Shown here: one piece after another, positions 10,779-22,841 of the stretch
Layout: the number at the start of each line of letters is the position of its first letter
Numbering within the stretch: the stretch's first letter is position 1
Source of the DNA: Coniferiporia sulphurascens
Taxonomy: Eukaryota; Basidiomycota; Agaricomycetes; Hymenochaetales; Hymenochaetaceae
Length of the DNA stretch: 64,000 nt
NCBI GenBank assembly: GCA_002794785.1
Contig: NBBA01000003.1
Coordinates: forward strand, 682,001 to 746,000
Direction: 5' to 3'
The notes under the pieces: generated by a model
Databases searched by the model: none
What the model saw: the letters and a program-made list of their open reading frames with translations, nothing else
What the model was told of the DNA's origin: nothing
Made by a program: the position numbers and the translations under genes

Positions 10779-13700
10779 ATGTTCTCGACGGCCCGTCGCA
10801 ACGGTTTACCGCTCTCGTCGCCGTCGTCCAACCAATCGTCCCCGCAAATCCAGAAGCACAACAAGAAGCACAAGAACCTCGCTCACAGCGTCCCCCACTC
10901 CCCTAGCCATGTCCACCCTTCAGACAGACCAGCCACCGCCTCGGGCCCGCTTATGGGTTTTAGCGGCGCGACGGCGGCGGGGGCGCCCATAGTGCCTCCG
11001 CCCCGCCCTCTGACGGCAGACACGGCAATACGTCTCCCACCGTCCGTTCCGCTCCCGTTCCCAACTCCCGCGCCCTCACCCGGCAAGTCACGGCCGTACA
11101 TCTCCGTGCCCTCCCACCACTTCGCATCGTCCTCTCCGTCTCCGCTATCCTCAGGCCTGCCTTCGCCAACGTTGCCACCTCTCCGTCTGACTTTCCCGTC
11201 TGTAGCAGCGCTTCCACAGCCGTCCCAGCCGATTGCGATCGCACTGGCCACCCCGCCCACACAGGCGCGCTCGCCCGTCATCAACATTGGCTCCGCGTCG
11301 CCCGCTGCGCAGCATCTCAGGGATGACTTCGACTACCGTGTTCGCAGCACGCCGCACCACCACCCTGGACGCCCAGTGCAGCACATCCGCAAGCTGTCCA
11401 CAAACTCGGTCTTCTCGTCCTCCAGTTCGGCTGATTCGCCTCAATCCCCATCTTCCCCGGCCTCGCCTCTTTCAAGCCGATCGCGCGGCAGCTCATCCGC
11501 GCACGAAGACGTGCTCGCGCCTGGAGACCGCGTCGGTGCGGGCCTACAGCTCCAAGGCGAAATCCTACGGCGTGTTGACCTCGGGCGGCCCGCCGCGGCA
11601 CCTGGCCTGACACAGTCAGATTCGACTTCGAGTACGCAATGGGTACGTGATTTGGATGGCCTGCTCGGATTGCCGAGTGACGAGGACGAGGATCAGGGTG
11701 GGAAGAAAGAGCCGGCGGGGGAGTTTGAGGTCGTGCGACGTCTTGGCGCGGGCAGCTACGCTATCGTGTACCTTGTGCGCGAGGTGCTCGACCGTCCCGA
11801 GCCTGGTATTCTTGACGCGCTAGACGGAGGAAGCAGCGGCGACCGCTCACCTGCCATAGGCAACGGCGACTGCAATGTGGACGACTTTGATCTCGATGAG
11901 TTTGAGAGTGGGATGTGGGACGACGATGACTGCTTTGGCGCAGGGTCTGATGGCGCATTTTATGCGAACGATGTGGACGAGACTGATCTTGATCTGAATG
12001 AGAGCCGATGGCGAGAAGGCGCTGTACGTGGGCGGAGTGGACGGAGAAATAGAAAGGAGCGTCATGCGAACAAGGTGCATTACGGACGCGAGTATGCGGT
12101 GAAGGTGCTCAGCAAGGCGGGTATGGACGAAGAGGCCCTTGAGGCGCAACTGGTCGAGGTGCGTTTGGTCTTTCTCTTTGAGAAAAAACTCGAATATATA
12201 TATTTAAATTATTTTTGACGCTTGTCTAGGCTAACATACACCAGTCGCTACCTGCACACCCGAACATTGTCACTTTACATCGCACGCTCGAGACATCGTC
12301 GTTCCTTCTGCTTGTGCTCGAGTATGTTCCCGGAGAGGACTTGTTTTACTTCCTCGAGCAGGCTCGCGATCACTACGAGCCGGAGCCGCCTATGAGTGGG
12401 AACGTGAGCAGACGACATCTGCCGAACAAGAGCACGACGGACGTGTCCGTGCTGTCTGTGGGCACGGTCAACACGACGCGGACGCCGCCGACGCCAAGTC
12501 TGCTGTCGACGCTCAATGAGAAGCAGCTCCTTGGCAAGCGGAGGTTGAAGCTGATTGCGAGCATGTTTGCACAGGTGAGTAATCTGTTATCCTTTTCTTA
12601 GTGAACAGTGTGGCTGACCGATTCATTAATGTAGATGTGCGATGCCGTCGCCGTGTGCCATGATGTCGGTGTGTATCACAGGGACATTAAGCCGGAGAAT
12701 TTTATCGTTACGGATGGATGGGAGGACGAGCGGCGTGTTGTGATCGTGAAGCTTACGGACTTTGGATTGAGCACGAGCGATTCAGCAAGTAGTGATATGG
12801 ACTGCGGCAGTGCGCCGTATATGAGCTACGAGTGCCGCAACAACTGTGCACCTACGTATGCACCGCGAGCGGCAGATGTATGGAGTCTAGGCATTGTGCT
12901 CATTAATATGTGCGTCAAGTTCAATCTGTTCTATTCCCGTTAATCCGTAAAGGATAATCTGCAGTGGGTGGCTATATGCTGACGATGCTTCTACATGAAG
13001 GTTGTACCACATCAACCCGTGGACGGACACGACGCAGGGTGTATGCCCATCGTTCTCCTCGTTTCTGGCTGCGCCGGAGTACTTCTTCATGCAGCGCTTC
13101 GCGGGCATGGTCCCATCTGTCGCCTCTTTCTTTGCACACCGCGTCTTCTGTGTCCTTCCCCCTGACGACTCGATGGATGAAGCCGGCCGCCGTGTATCTG
13201 CGCGCGAGTTCGGTCAATGGGTCAAGGAACTCCCACGTATTATGGCGAGCGATGGTCCGGTCGGCGTTCCGCTTGCTCTTGCGGACGCAGAGAAAGCGCT
13301 GGTCGCGGCGAGGGAGGAGTCACTGCCTGTATCACCCATTTCTCCGCTCTCACCCAACACACCGTCATCATCGCTCCTTGCGCAGTCGCTTGCACAGGTC
13401 CTCGCACAACAAGAGGCGGCGGCGGCGGCCGGTGTGGCAGGACAGTCATCCCCCGCGTGGCGCCATCGTCGTGGGCTTTCGAACGCGAGCATCGGTTACT
13501 CGCTCTCTTCTGTGCCGCAATCGCGTCGCCCTGCATCGCGCCAGGCGTCATTCTCGGTTGCGGATGGACCGGGCGTCGCCTTGCGGCTGCATGCCCCCGG
13601 ACTTACGTCTGCGGGCCCCGCAAGTGCAGCTGGCTCACGTGCTGCGACGCCTCTTCTGCGTGGCCGTGGGTTACCACGCCTCAATAGTGCTGGCTCAGTG

Positions 13701-15910
13701 TCGCGTGTGCCGAGTAGCTGTGAACCGGTCGCAATGGAACTTCCGACAGTGTTTGATGAAGGGGAGGGTGATGTTTCGAGTTGTTCAATTTCTGGTGTTG
13801 GTGCGCCTGCGCTTGGTCTGCGGCTTGAGCCTATCGAGCAAATGTCGTTGGATGAGCGTGATCAGGAGGATGAGCGTACTGAGGATCTTGAACACGATCA
13901 TGAGCGGGAGACAGAGCGCGATGATTCGGTATCGCGCGAGCAGTCGATGGCGCGCCGGCGCAAACGTGGTGCACGCCGCGGGAAGGGCCAGATTATCCAG
14001 TTCCAACAGCAGGAGATCGCTCGGCTGCAACAGGAACACGAGGAGATGGCGCGTCAATTGCACCAGCTTCAGCAAACCATCAAACGTGTGCAGAGTCCGC
14101 CGCCTTTGGGACCGCTCCCGTCCATTCCGAGTCTCGTAAATGTCTCGCTACCTGCCGTGCAAATCCCGGCGGCGACCGCGTCGGCCGATACGCTCGATAC
14201 GCTAGCAAGTGCGTCGGAGGCACTGGCGCGGGAGCTGAGCCGGACGAGTCGCGGCGGCGCGGGTCAGAATATTCGCGGGCCGCCGGTGGTACCGGTCGCC
14301 GTGCAATCACAATCGCATCCCCACGGCTACATCCATGTGCTCGACGCGCCGCATGCGCACACGCAGATACAGCAGACGGTTCCCATGCGCGCTATTTCTG
14401 CATCTGCTGCTGCCGCGAGGGACGGTTCTCCTGCGCGTGCGCGCGCGGCTGCTGGGAACGCGGCGCTCGCCCTGGCTGCAGCTGGTGGCCCCACACCCGG
14501 TGCGCTCTTCCCCGTTTCGTATGCGTCGAGTACGAGTACGCACCGCAGAGCCGCGCCTGCGCCCGTATCTGCGTCCGCGTACGCGTCGTCAATCGTCTCA
14601 TCACCTACACGCGCTTCGGGCAGCGACGTCTCAAGCTCAGGTTCTCTCGCGCCCGTGGCGTCTATTCCCACGCCGGGTATTGTGAAGAAGACCTCGAAGT
14701 GGAAGCTCAGCTTTGGGAAGAGCTCGAGTGCGAGCCAGAGCCGGTCGCCGATCCCCCAGGTGCCGACTCCAGCGCAGGCGCAAGTTCCGACGGAGGTGAT
14801 TGATATCAGTAGGGAGAACGCCGTGAGAGACGTGTCGAGGGGTGACGTCCAACAGCATCAGCATCAGCAACAGGAGCTCGGTCGGACTGGGTTATCTGGT
14901 ATGTGTAGCTTCGTCGTTATCGTGCTAGTTCGGACTTTTTCTTTCTTGAAGCTGATCGTAGTTGGTTTTATAGGGTCCGCCGAATTGGTATCGTCTTCTG
15001 TGCAGTCTCCTGGGTCTGCTGCCCTGCAGGTTCCGTCTCAACCGTCGACGTCCGAGACGTGGTCACGGGGTCGCAAGTCTGCTGCTGGTCCTGCGTCGAG
15101 GGGTCCGTATATGGCGGGTACTGCAAGCGGAAACGGGAATAGTGTTATTAATGGTACTGGCAATGGTAATGGTAACGGCAGCGGTCCATCTGACCGCCGG
15201 TCACACGCCGAGCGGAACGTGTCGCCGAATAGCATACGCACAGGTCGTGGCGGGCCCGCGTCCGGCGCGGGCTCAGCGGTGTCGTTGTCGCATTCGAGTG
15301 TGTCGAGCAACTGGCGCAACTCTACGTTGACGAGTAGCTCTGCGGCGAGCGCGTTCACGCGCTATAGCAATGGAAGTGTTAGGAGTGTATCATCGGTTGG
15401 GACGAGCGTGTCGGGGGGTAGTGGTGGGAGCTGGCGCTCGTCATCTGCGGCACCGCCTCCAAACGTCAAAAGTGAGTCGGCCGTTGGGTTTCCATTTGCG
15501 AGCATCATACTTACCTTGTCCTTTCTCTCCTTTTTCCTTTCTTAGTTATGACGGGGGTACCGTGGGCACTGGACGAGCTGCCGAGGCAGCTGCAGCCAAA
15601 CTTCTCAGGCGAGATCCCGAACATGCCACCGTCGATGCGCAAGCCCCCGCGCGCGCGCAAACCGAAGGACCTGCCGACGATCAACGAGCGTCCGAACAAC
15701 ACGCCAAAGTCACCACTGTCGCAGCGCTTTGACGCTGGGCGAAGCTCGACGGAGCTGCCCCGCGAGGGCCGGACTAGTCGCGATGGCGATGACGCGCTCA
15801 GCGCGAGTACGAGTGGGCGCGATGGCGAGCGCGAGGATGGTACGCCGCGTAAGGTGCAGAAGGGCCAGATCAATGCTCTGGCGAAGATGCTGTCGGCGCT
15901 TCGCCGGTAA
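10779..15910 (+). CDS. Ran1/Ksp1-type serine/threonine protein kinase
   Basis: Six exons: 10779-12158, 12230-12574, 12635-12909, 13001-14898, 14974-15471, 15546-15910; 1586 residues. Kinase domain about 316-690: glycine loop LGAGSY (322-327), ATP Lys in YAVKVL (K442), catalytic loop HRDIKPENF (D592), KLTDFGLST (D617), then a CGSAPYMSYEC segment in place of APE. That segment and the PWTDTT region after DVWSLGIVLIN are typical of the Ran1/Pat1, Ksp1 and Vhs1/Sks1 group, which regulate meiosis entry, filamentation or glucose responses. About 110 residues, largely acidic, separate the glycine loop from the ATP Lys. The long Ser/Ala/Pro-rich tail holds a Gln-rich coiled coil near 900-940 and is otherwise likely disordered. 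The kinase class is secure; the exact orthologue is not. Confidence 0.88.
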
Positions 15911-17120
15911 TCCACTGCGCGGCGGAGCTGAAACAGCACAGACCCGGACGGAAGGCGAAGGATAGTACACGGAGATAACGAGGCAGAGAACAAGACGGGA
16001 CAAGGCAAGACGAGCAGGAAAACAGGCGGTGCTGAACGGCTAAGAAACGATCGAGAAAAAAATGACGTGTATGCTTTCTCAAGAGGGGCCTGCTGAAGCT
16101 GGCCTTGCTTGGCCTGAAGGAGAGGGACAGAGGAGTTTAAAAGTGGAGGTGCAAGAGGTTAAACTATTTCTTTTTATTTATCCTCGTTGCACGACGGCGC
16201 GGGGCGCTCGCTTCCTGGTCTGTCTGTGCGTCGCGGAATGTAAGGATGTGTGTGCGTGTTGCTTCGTGCTTCGTTCGTGCTTCTTGTCGGGTTGATGGTC
16301 CTCGAGAAATGGGAAAAATGCGGAAAGACTGGCTTTCATCCACCCCGCAACTCTCTCCTTCCCACATTCTCGGTACCAACTATCGTCCCTTGCCCTACCC
16401 ACCCTTCGCCACTATTTTTTCTCTCTCTATTATCTGCATTCCTGCCGCATCTACACATAAAGCTCACATTCCTTCGGACTCTTACGCTTCTTTTTTGTCT
16501 TTTCCTCCTTCTCTCTTTCATCTCATTTCATTTTCTTCCCTATCCTCTCCAGTTTTTCTGAGCTGCTTCGCTTCATTCACCCCTGCCTCTGCCTACTCTA
16601 CATCAAGGTCACTCTCCTGTTCTGAGAAGTCCAACCGGTCATTGAGCCTGTACCTTTTCCCCCTTCCCTCTCCCCGTTCTTCCATCCTCCGGTCTATCCT
16701 GATTTTCTTTGACCCTTATCCACTGCAAACCTGCCTACAACTCATGTATATGCGTTTTAATCCGCCTTGCACTCCCTTCACCACCCACCCATCCGCCGTT
16801 CACCTTTCTATTCCATTTCACCCCACCACATTTCACGTGCTCCTCGCCTTTTCCCCCCTCCTCGCATTCCATCCCATTATTCGTATCACGTCGTCAACCT
16901 CCCAGCCCCAAGTCACAAATCACACGAGTTCGCAAGTCAAGAAAGAGAAGTATCACCTGTTCCCTGTCGCACACTAAAGTAAACGCAAACGCCCAAGCCT
17001 GTTACACCAATTACTAAGTATCATTGTAGGATCTGCACGTCTTTTCTTTTCTTTCCATATTTCTGCCCCCTTTTCTATTTCAACCCATTCCGTTTCTCCC
17101 CGTTTCTGTCCCTGTTTCTG
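15911..17120 (+). other. 3' flank of the kinase gene; pyrimidine-rich, no gene recognised
   Basis: Follows the kinase stop. From about 16320 to 17110 the plus strand is strongly C/T rich. A 243-codon frame (16246-16977) is composed mainly of Ser, Pro, Phe and Leu, as expected from such composition, and has no domain. The stretch may be the 3' UTR of the kinase transcript or the leader of an unrecognised transcript. Confidence 0.4.
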
Positions 17121-20100
17121 TTTCTTAGTTATTTGGCCATGGTGGCATGGGCCGCGGACGCGGATGTGTGCTTTGCCCTTTAGTAGCTATAGAGCTGATT
17201 GATTGGATGAAAAACAATTTGTGTGCAAGTTTTTTTGCGTGTGTTGCGGCATCGGTGTGTACATGCATGTGTGACGCGTGTGTGCGTGTGTATGTGTCGT
17301 GTTCATGCCTGGTGTGTTCGTCGGTGGCTTTTGTGCGTCGGCTCAACCTTTTGTGCGTAATTGGACACGCACATGGTCGTTATATTTACTTGAGAGTACT
17401 GGCGCCAGCTATATCGCTTAGGATGCGCGTTCTGTCAGACACAAGGCTTACGCCCTTTCCAGAACAGGCAGCTTTATGCCCAAATTGGGAATTTCGTCTC
17501 TTGACCCCAAGTACGAACTGGCTTTGAGTGCAGTATTTGTCTTTTTTCTTCTTATGTGTAATTTGGAGGTACGTAGTTTTGGTATTATCTACAAAAGCGC
17601 GAATTGGAACATAAATAATGAGGTGCCAGACCTATTTAACTCGTGTCGCAAATTTTGTGTCTCCGTGAAGTTTGTTCTCGGTCGGAATATTCGGGCGTAA
17701 ACTTATTTTCTAATAACGCGCAACCTGACTCGAGTTGGTTACGAATTTGAATGAGGCCTAGTAAGTGATTGGGACCCTTCGTTTTGGCCTTAGTGCTTGC
17801 GACGAGTCGTTTATTTATCGCAGAAGGGCCGTACAGACTAAAAAGAATATATGTGACATTTTTAGGACTTAGATTCTTCAAAGACCTAATTGCCTTCGGC
17901 ACAGATCCAAGTTTCCCACAGTGCGACTCCGTCTTCCCCTGTGTTCTTCTCGGCAGGGAAGACCTGAATCGATACCAGTCTGATCGGAACTCAAGAAACC
18001 TGTTCAGTTGACTGTAGGGGAATCTCTACGCTAAACGCGGAACCGAGAGGAGGGACACCACCGGTTCTCGCCAGCAGTACCTCCCTCGTTTTTTCAGACC
18101 CCTGACGGGCCCGATGTTCTTGTTTGTCTGCCTCATGCCGAGGCAGCGACTCGGACGCGTCACGCCGCTTCCGTCAGTCTCCTCGCAGGGCCGGCTTGGA
18201 GGGCCTGCTAGGGAGATTGCGTACCCCCCGGCCCCGGGTCCGTGTCCGCTCGGATATACTGTATCTCTGATTTCGGTGTACTTCCGGTTTTGATCGAGCC
18301 TACGGTAGAAAAATTTAGTGTTTAGTGAACTTATGGTTGCCAATAATTTGTTCTCAGATCCTACCCAGCCACCCTCCGATCGACCGTGCCCAGCCGATCA
18401 TGTCTGTTGGCCGCTTTACACCGTAAGTACTAGTGTTTTCCTTTTTTGATTCTAAAAAACAAGAGGCGAAGATGGAGCCTTTTTCTTCTTTCGGAATTGG
18501 GGAAGAGGGGAAATCATGCTGTCGGCGACAGACAGCCTGCCGAAGAATTTAGTTTTGTCTGCGGCGTTTCATTGTGTCTTGCGCTCGGCATTCCGAGTCA
18601 GCATCTGGGAAGTAGCATACACGTTAGCTGAGCTAGGAACGTGATTGGTTCATCATTCAACCTGATATAAATGCCAATTACAACTCACAAGGCGATGAGT
18701 ATAGCTGCTTAACCCTCACGGAAAGTATCGTTACGTCTCATTAGGTGTTTCGCCGCCCTGACGTTTACATTGCAAGGTTTGCGAAATAATGGAGAGTGTA
18801 AAACGTGACAGTCGTCGCGACAAGGGTCAACAGGATGAAATGCCAAGGGAATCGGCCTTTGTCCGTTGCTCCACGTTGATCTGCTCGATTATCTGCGGAA
18901 GAATATCGGTCCAGTATCCCCGGGGTGACCGTCTAAGCCGGATCACGGAGACACCTCCGCTGACTGTAGGGACCGTCGCGCGATCGGTGCGTTAGTAACG
19001 GGGTCGGTTGTGCGCGCTGGGGATCGCCGACATAGTGGTAGTGCAATACCGGACTCGGCTGCTTCGGGTCTCTAATCGCTGATAATTTGCCTGATTTTCG
19101 TACGCCTCCATTTGATCGGCTCGGGCTTCATTCCTTCAAGTTAGTTCAGGCCACCATAGCGCGGACCCCCCGCTGATCGCCTCGTGTCTCACCCCGATGA
19201 TTGGCGCTCCCGATTCGGAAAACCTGTAGATGCGATACTTAATGGCTCCAAGTAAACATCATCACTTTTACAAACATAGCTTCGTCGGTCGCCGTGTCGT
19301 GGATATGGTCGCGGGCATCACTTAAGTAATGTTTACGTTTTCCTCCTCCCTTTTTCTTGGATGAGCAGAAATATTTAGCCCAGGACCAATTGTACGCTCA
19401 TTTTCCTTACCATTTAATGCAACTACTGTAGTACAGTATCTTAGAATGCAAGGCCCCATACACGCCGTCGAGATAAATCACTTGAAACCTCTTCCGGTGT
19501 TTAAGTGAGTAAAGCGTACCTTCACCCTCAAATCATGAAACCAGCCGGACTGCGCGTCAGATTGTCCAATCATTCACCTTTCGCACTTTCCTTTGAGGTT
19601 ATCATTTCCTGTCGCATCCACCGATTTCTGGCTTCATTTGCCCTCGAATGTACAGTTATAGTCCATATTTCCGATCTCCCGACCTCCTTTCTTCGCGCAC
19701 AACAATCGGTTTTGATGAACTCAATCGCACGCCGGCGTACCTATGGATGTCCCTGTGTCGCTGGGGAAAAAAAACTCCGAAACAAATGAATCATACGACG
19801 TGTTGTGGTCTGTGGATGGCGAACAAGTGAAGCCGGGTAAACCACTGGCGCTTGGAAAAGAAATTTACTGCGCGGTCTCAGATCAGGGACAAAGGTACTG
19901 CAGTCAGGATTTGATGATGTGGAGTTATTCCCTGTCGCCTCTATCGCTTCTAAAGTGGCCATGTAGATATCGAGAGAGGTAATGCCGTGTAGCCCTTTCA
20001 TGCTAGTTACCGAAAAATGCTACTCTGCAGAATTTCTGCTGTTCAGCAGTCGCCCAAAGTTCTGTCCCACGTCTTGAAATGTTCATTTACGCCACATATT

Positions 20101-20230
20101 GGAGCTTTTGATTAATATCCTTCGGCATGACCTAAACCGCAGCTGCGCGGCGCCACATACGACAAGTGCACAGACGATAGCAAAAGCGTTGCGGTTTTGC
20201 TCACCTGTTTGCTTTTGGCTGTACATAACG

Positions 20231-20270
20231 GACTCTTTTCTATGCCTTCGGGCTCTTTTCTATGCCTTCG
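20231..20270. repeat. 20-bp direct tandem repeat, two copies
   Basis: Two adjacent copies of GGCTCTTTTCTATGCCTTCG, at 20231-20250 (one mismatch, A for G at its second base) and 20251-20270. Likely a recent local duplication; no coding context. Confidence 0.85.
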
Positions 20271-20768
20271 GGTAGATCCAATTTCGCTGCGTCGGAACGT
20301 CCGTGTGTTTTACTACATTTGAATCACCCACGGCGGAACCTCCGAGATTCCGCGTTTTAACTCACGCGTCTCTACTAATGGATTGCTTCCGAATTGGGGT
20401 AGAGTTTTTCCAATTTAGAGTCGGGTTTATTTAGGTTTTCACTGGTCCTTCTATCCGACTCGGAGAACTTAAAAAGTCATTTATATAACCGTAGATTAGA
20501 ATAGGGCCATTAATTACTGCACAATCAATTGGGATCGCATCACGTACCACACACTCGAGATTGTGCCTGACCAGTATTAACATTGACACCAAATTCCGTC
20601 CGGCGGAACCATTATGCAAGCTCAAAGCCAGGAACACTGCCCAACATGGCGAGTCGAAACGACTCCTTTCAGGGTGAGAATAGTACAGCGCTAGCCCCTC
20701 ACTCCTCCGGGTTAAGCCTGAGGTGACATTATCTTTTCGCGGTTGCAAACGTTAGTGTTGCATTCACA

Positions 20769-21420
20769 GCGCATCTCTGTTCATAGGTGATCTAGGATGG
20801 TAGCAGGTTTGGGCCTGATGCGAGGGTCGGCAGCTTACGAAACTTGAAAAAGCGGTGACCGATTTCTTACGCTGTTGGTAAAAGCGGAGGATTGAGCTTC
20901 TGCCTCTTTATCGCTATTTACTATTCTGCAAGCCCGTGCACAATATATTTCCTTGAGCGTGAGTACGCATGTCCATGGTCGGCGCCGTTCTTCCCTGAAC
21001 TCCCGACATATCATTCACGAGGTCGTTTACGATGAAGACTCGGGTGGGGCCGGGCCATTAGAGGGGTGCATTGGTTATTTGCAGTTGCACACTCCAGTGC
21101 TGCATCTGTAGCGCATCCTTGTTGCTAGGTGATACAGGACAGTAGCAGGTACGAGCTTGATGCGAGGCTCGGTGCTTGGGAAACTCACAGGAATTCTCAA
21201 AGCGGCGGCCGATTTCTACCGGCCGTCAAAAGCGGATATGGAGCCTCTGTTTCTTCGTCTTCGTCTACTATTCTGTTAGCCCGTGCGCGGCATACGCTCC
21301 AGACCGTGGGCACGCGTGCCGATGGTGCGATGGTCAGCGCTATCCTTCCCTGAACTCTTAACAGATGATCAACGAGGTCAAAAGACGGAAATTCGGGTGG
21401 GCCGGGTCCTTAGAGGCGAC
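20769..21420. repeat. Diverged tandem duplication, two units of about 300 bp
   Basis: Unit 1 (20769-21067) and unit 2 (21111-21420) share the same ordered landmarks: GCGCATC at the start, AGGTGAT, GTAGCAGGT, TTGATGCGAGG-like, AAAGCGG, TACTATTCTG, AGCCCGTGC, CTTCCCTGAACTC, AACGAGGTC-like, GGGTGG..CCGGG, and TTAGAGG near the end. Many point changes and small indels separate them, so the duplication is old. No protein frame is conserved between the units. They could be copies of an unidentified repeat or an ancient local duplication. Confidence 0.75.
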
Positions 21421-22116
21421 GGATTCTGACATGATCCCGAATTTTTACGGATCTTCGGAATCGCAGAGAAACGCTTTGATATCAGAGAGCAGAAGCATAA
21501 GACTCACAGCTGCGGGAAGTCCTCGGCAGCTAAACCAGCTTGGTACGATACTTTTGCGTAGTGACTATTACTAGTAGCCAGGCACTGGGTGATACGAACG
21601 CCAGCGCATGCTGACGTTGACCGGCAAGTACGTCGTCTTAACTGCAGATGAGGACAACATGCGTTCTTCTCTAGCATATTTAGGGAGATCCGAAAGCGTG
21701 GGTCTGCAGTTGACATGAAACACGAAGAAGAAAGGTTGAATTCAAAATTCAAAGATGCTTCGCATGCCTTGATGTCTATACCCAGAGATAGAAGCACCGG
21801 CAAACCCATGAATAAAGTTGATACTGATGCTGTGCTGATGCCCTTCCAGTTTCCCGGGAATGTGGGGTCCTGGGGGCGGTGTTTTTAGTTAGATATCAGA
21901 TAGCTAGTTAATTTAGCACACGCGTACGCGCCACTGGCATGAACGGATTCCCAAGGTTAGCTATACAGACGGCGATATTTGACCACATCACCACTGACCA
22001 TATCCCATTTCCGCGTTGTACGTCGCCAAACGGATAGCATTGGGCCTCATCATTCGAGAAGCATCCCGGAATCTCCCTTTTTCTGACAGCCAAGGTTGCT
22101 TCAGGTATTTTTACGT

Positions 22117-22136
22117 CGAGAGAGAGAGAGAGAGAG
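22117..22136. repeat. GA dinucleotide microsatellite
   Basis: A run of about nine GA/AG repeats within gene-poor DNA upstream of the Med1 gene. Confidence 0.8.
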
Positions 22137-22841
22137 TTACGTCCTGTGCGAGAGCAGTTGAGGCACCTCAAAGGTACCCGACCTGAAGGAAACCAGCCTG
22201 GAGGCGGCCCTCCCAGACTTGATATCTTTCCGCATTGTTTGTCTCTAGTAAAGCACTGCTCAGGGTTTTGATGAACCGATGAACTCCAGTGTTGGTAGCT
22301 ATCCTCTTGAATATCAATGCCTGGAGGGGGAAACTCTTTAACCAGACGAAGCGGCTATTCGATGTGTGTAGCGTGTTACCAGTTTCATTCTGAGCGTCCA
22401 GTCGGCGAACGCAAAAGTACTCTTTTCATTGTCAAGTTTTATGAGCATGATCATGTATGAGAAGATGATGCTATGGCTAGGCCCGGGGCGGGTCTATTAA
22501 TTTCGGATAATGGTAGTAAATACTCAAACCCGGGCCAAGCCAGGCCGTGAGACATTGAAAACTCACGAGATTGGGCACCTAAGAGGAACAACCGTTTAAA
22601 AAAAAATTTAAGCCTACATGCCGCTAATTGACGCCGGTTAGCTGTTCCTTGCAAATATGTGCCTTTATCACAGCAGATCGGGATTTAGAGGACTCGCCAG
22701 GTGATAATGCAAACGTCGGAGGGCGTGACAGAGTGTATGTCACAACGTGTGAGGGAGGTCGCGAGAGTCACCGCGGCGCGGCGCATTACTGGGCCACCAG
22801 GAATTCTGCAAGAACGCTCTTGTTATTAGTTCTTGCTGGAA

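Larger units (their letters stand above)
17121..22841. other. Second long gene-poor stretch (about 5.7 kb)
   Basis: No conserved protein or exon chain was found. GT-rich sequence lies near 17220-17340. The interval contains a 20-bp direct tandem repeat (20231-20270), a decayed duplication of about 340-bp period (20769-21420) and a GA dinucleotide run near 22117-22136. The distal 200 bases probably carry the Med1 promoter. Confidence 0.5.

Noticed and set aside
12964..14139. 391-codon plus-strand frame over kinase exon 4
   Set aside because: Shadow of the true kinase frame, very Arg/Ser-rich; the kinase frame continues the conserved domain.
16246..16977. 243-codon plus-strand frame after the kinase gene
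   Set aside because: The translation is Ser/Pro/Phe/Leu-rich and follows from the pyrimidine-rich DNA; an overlapping frame is open too, and there is no domain.
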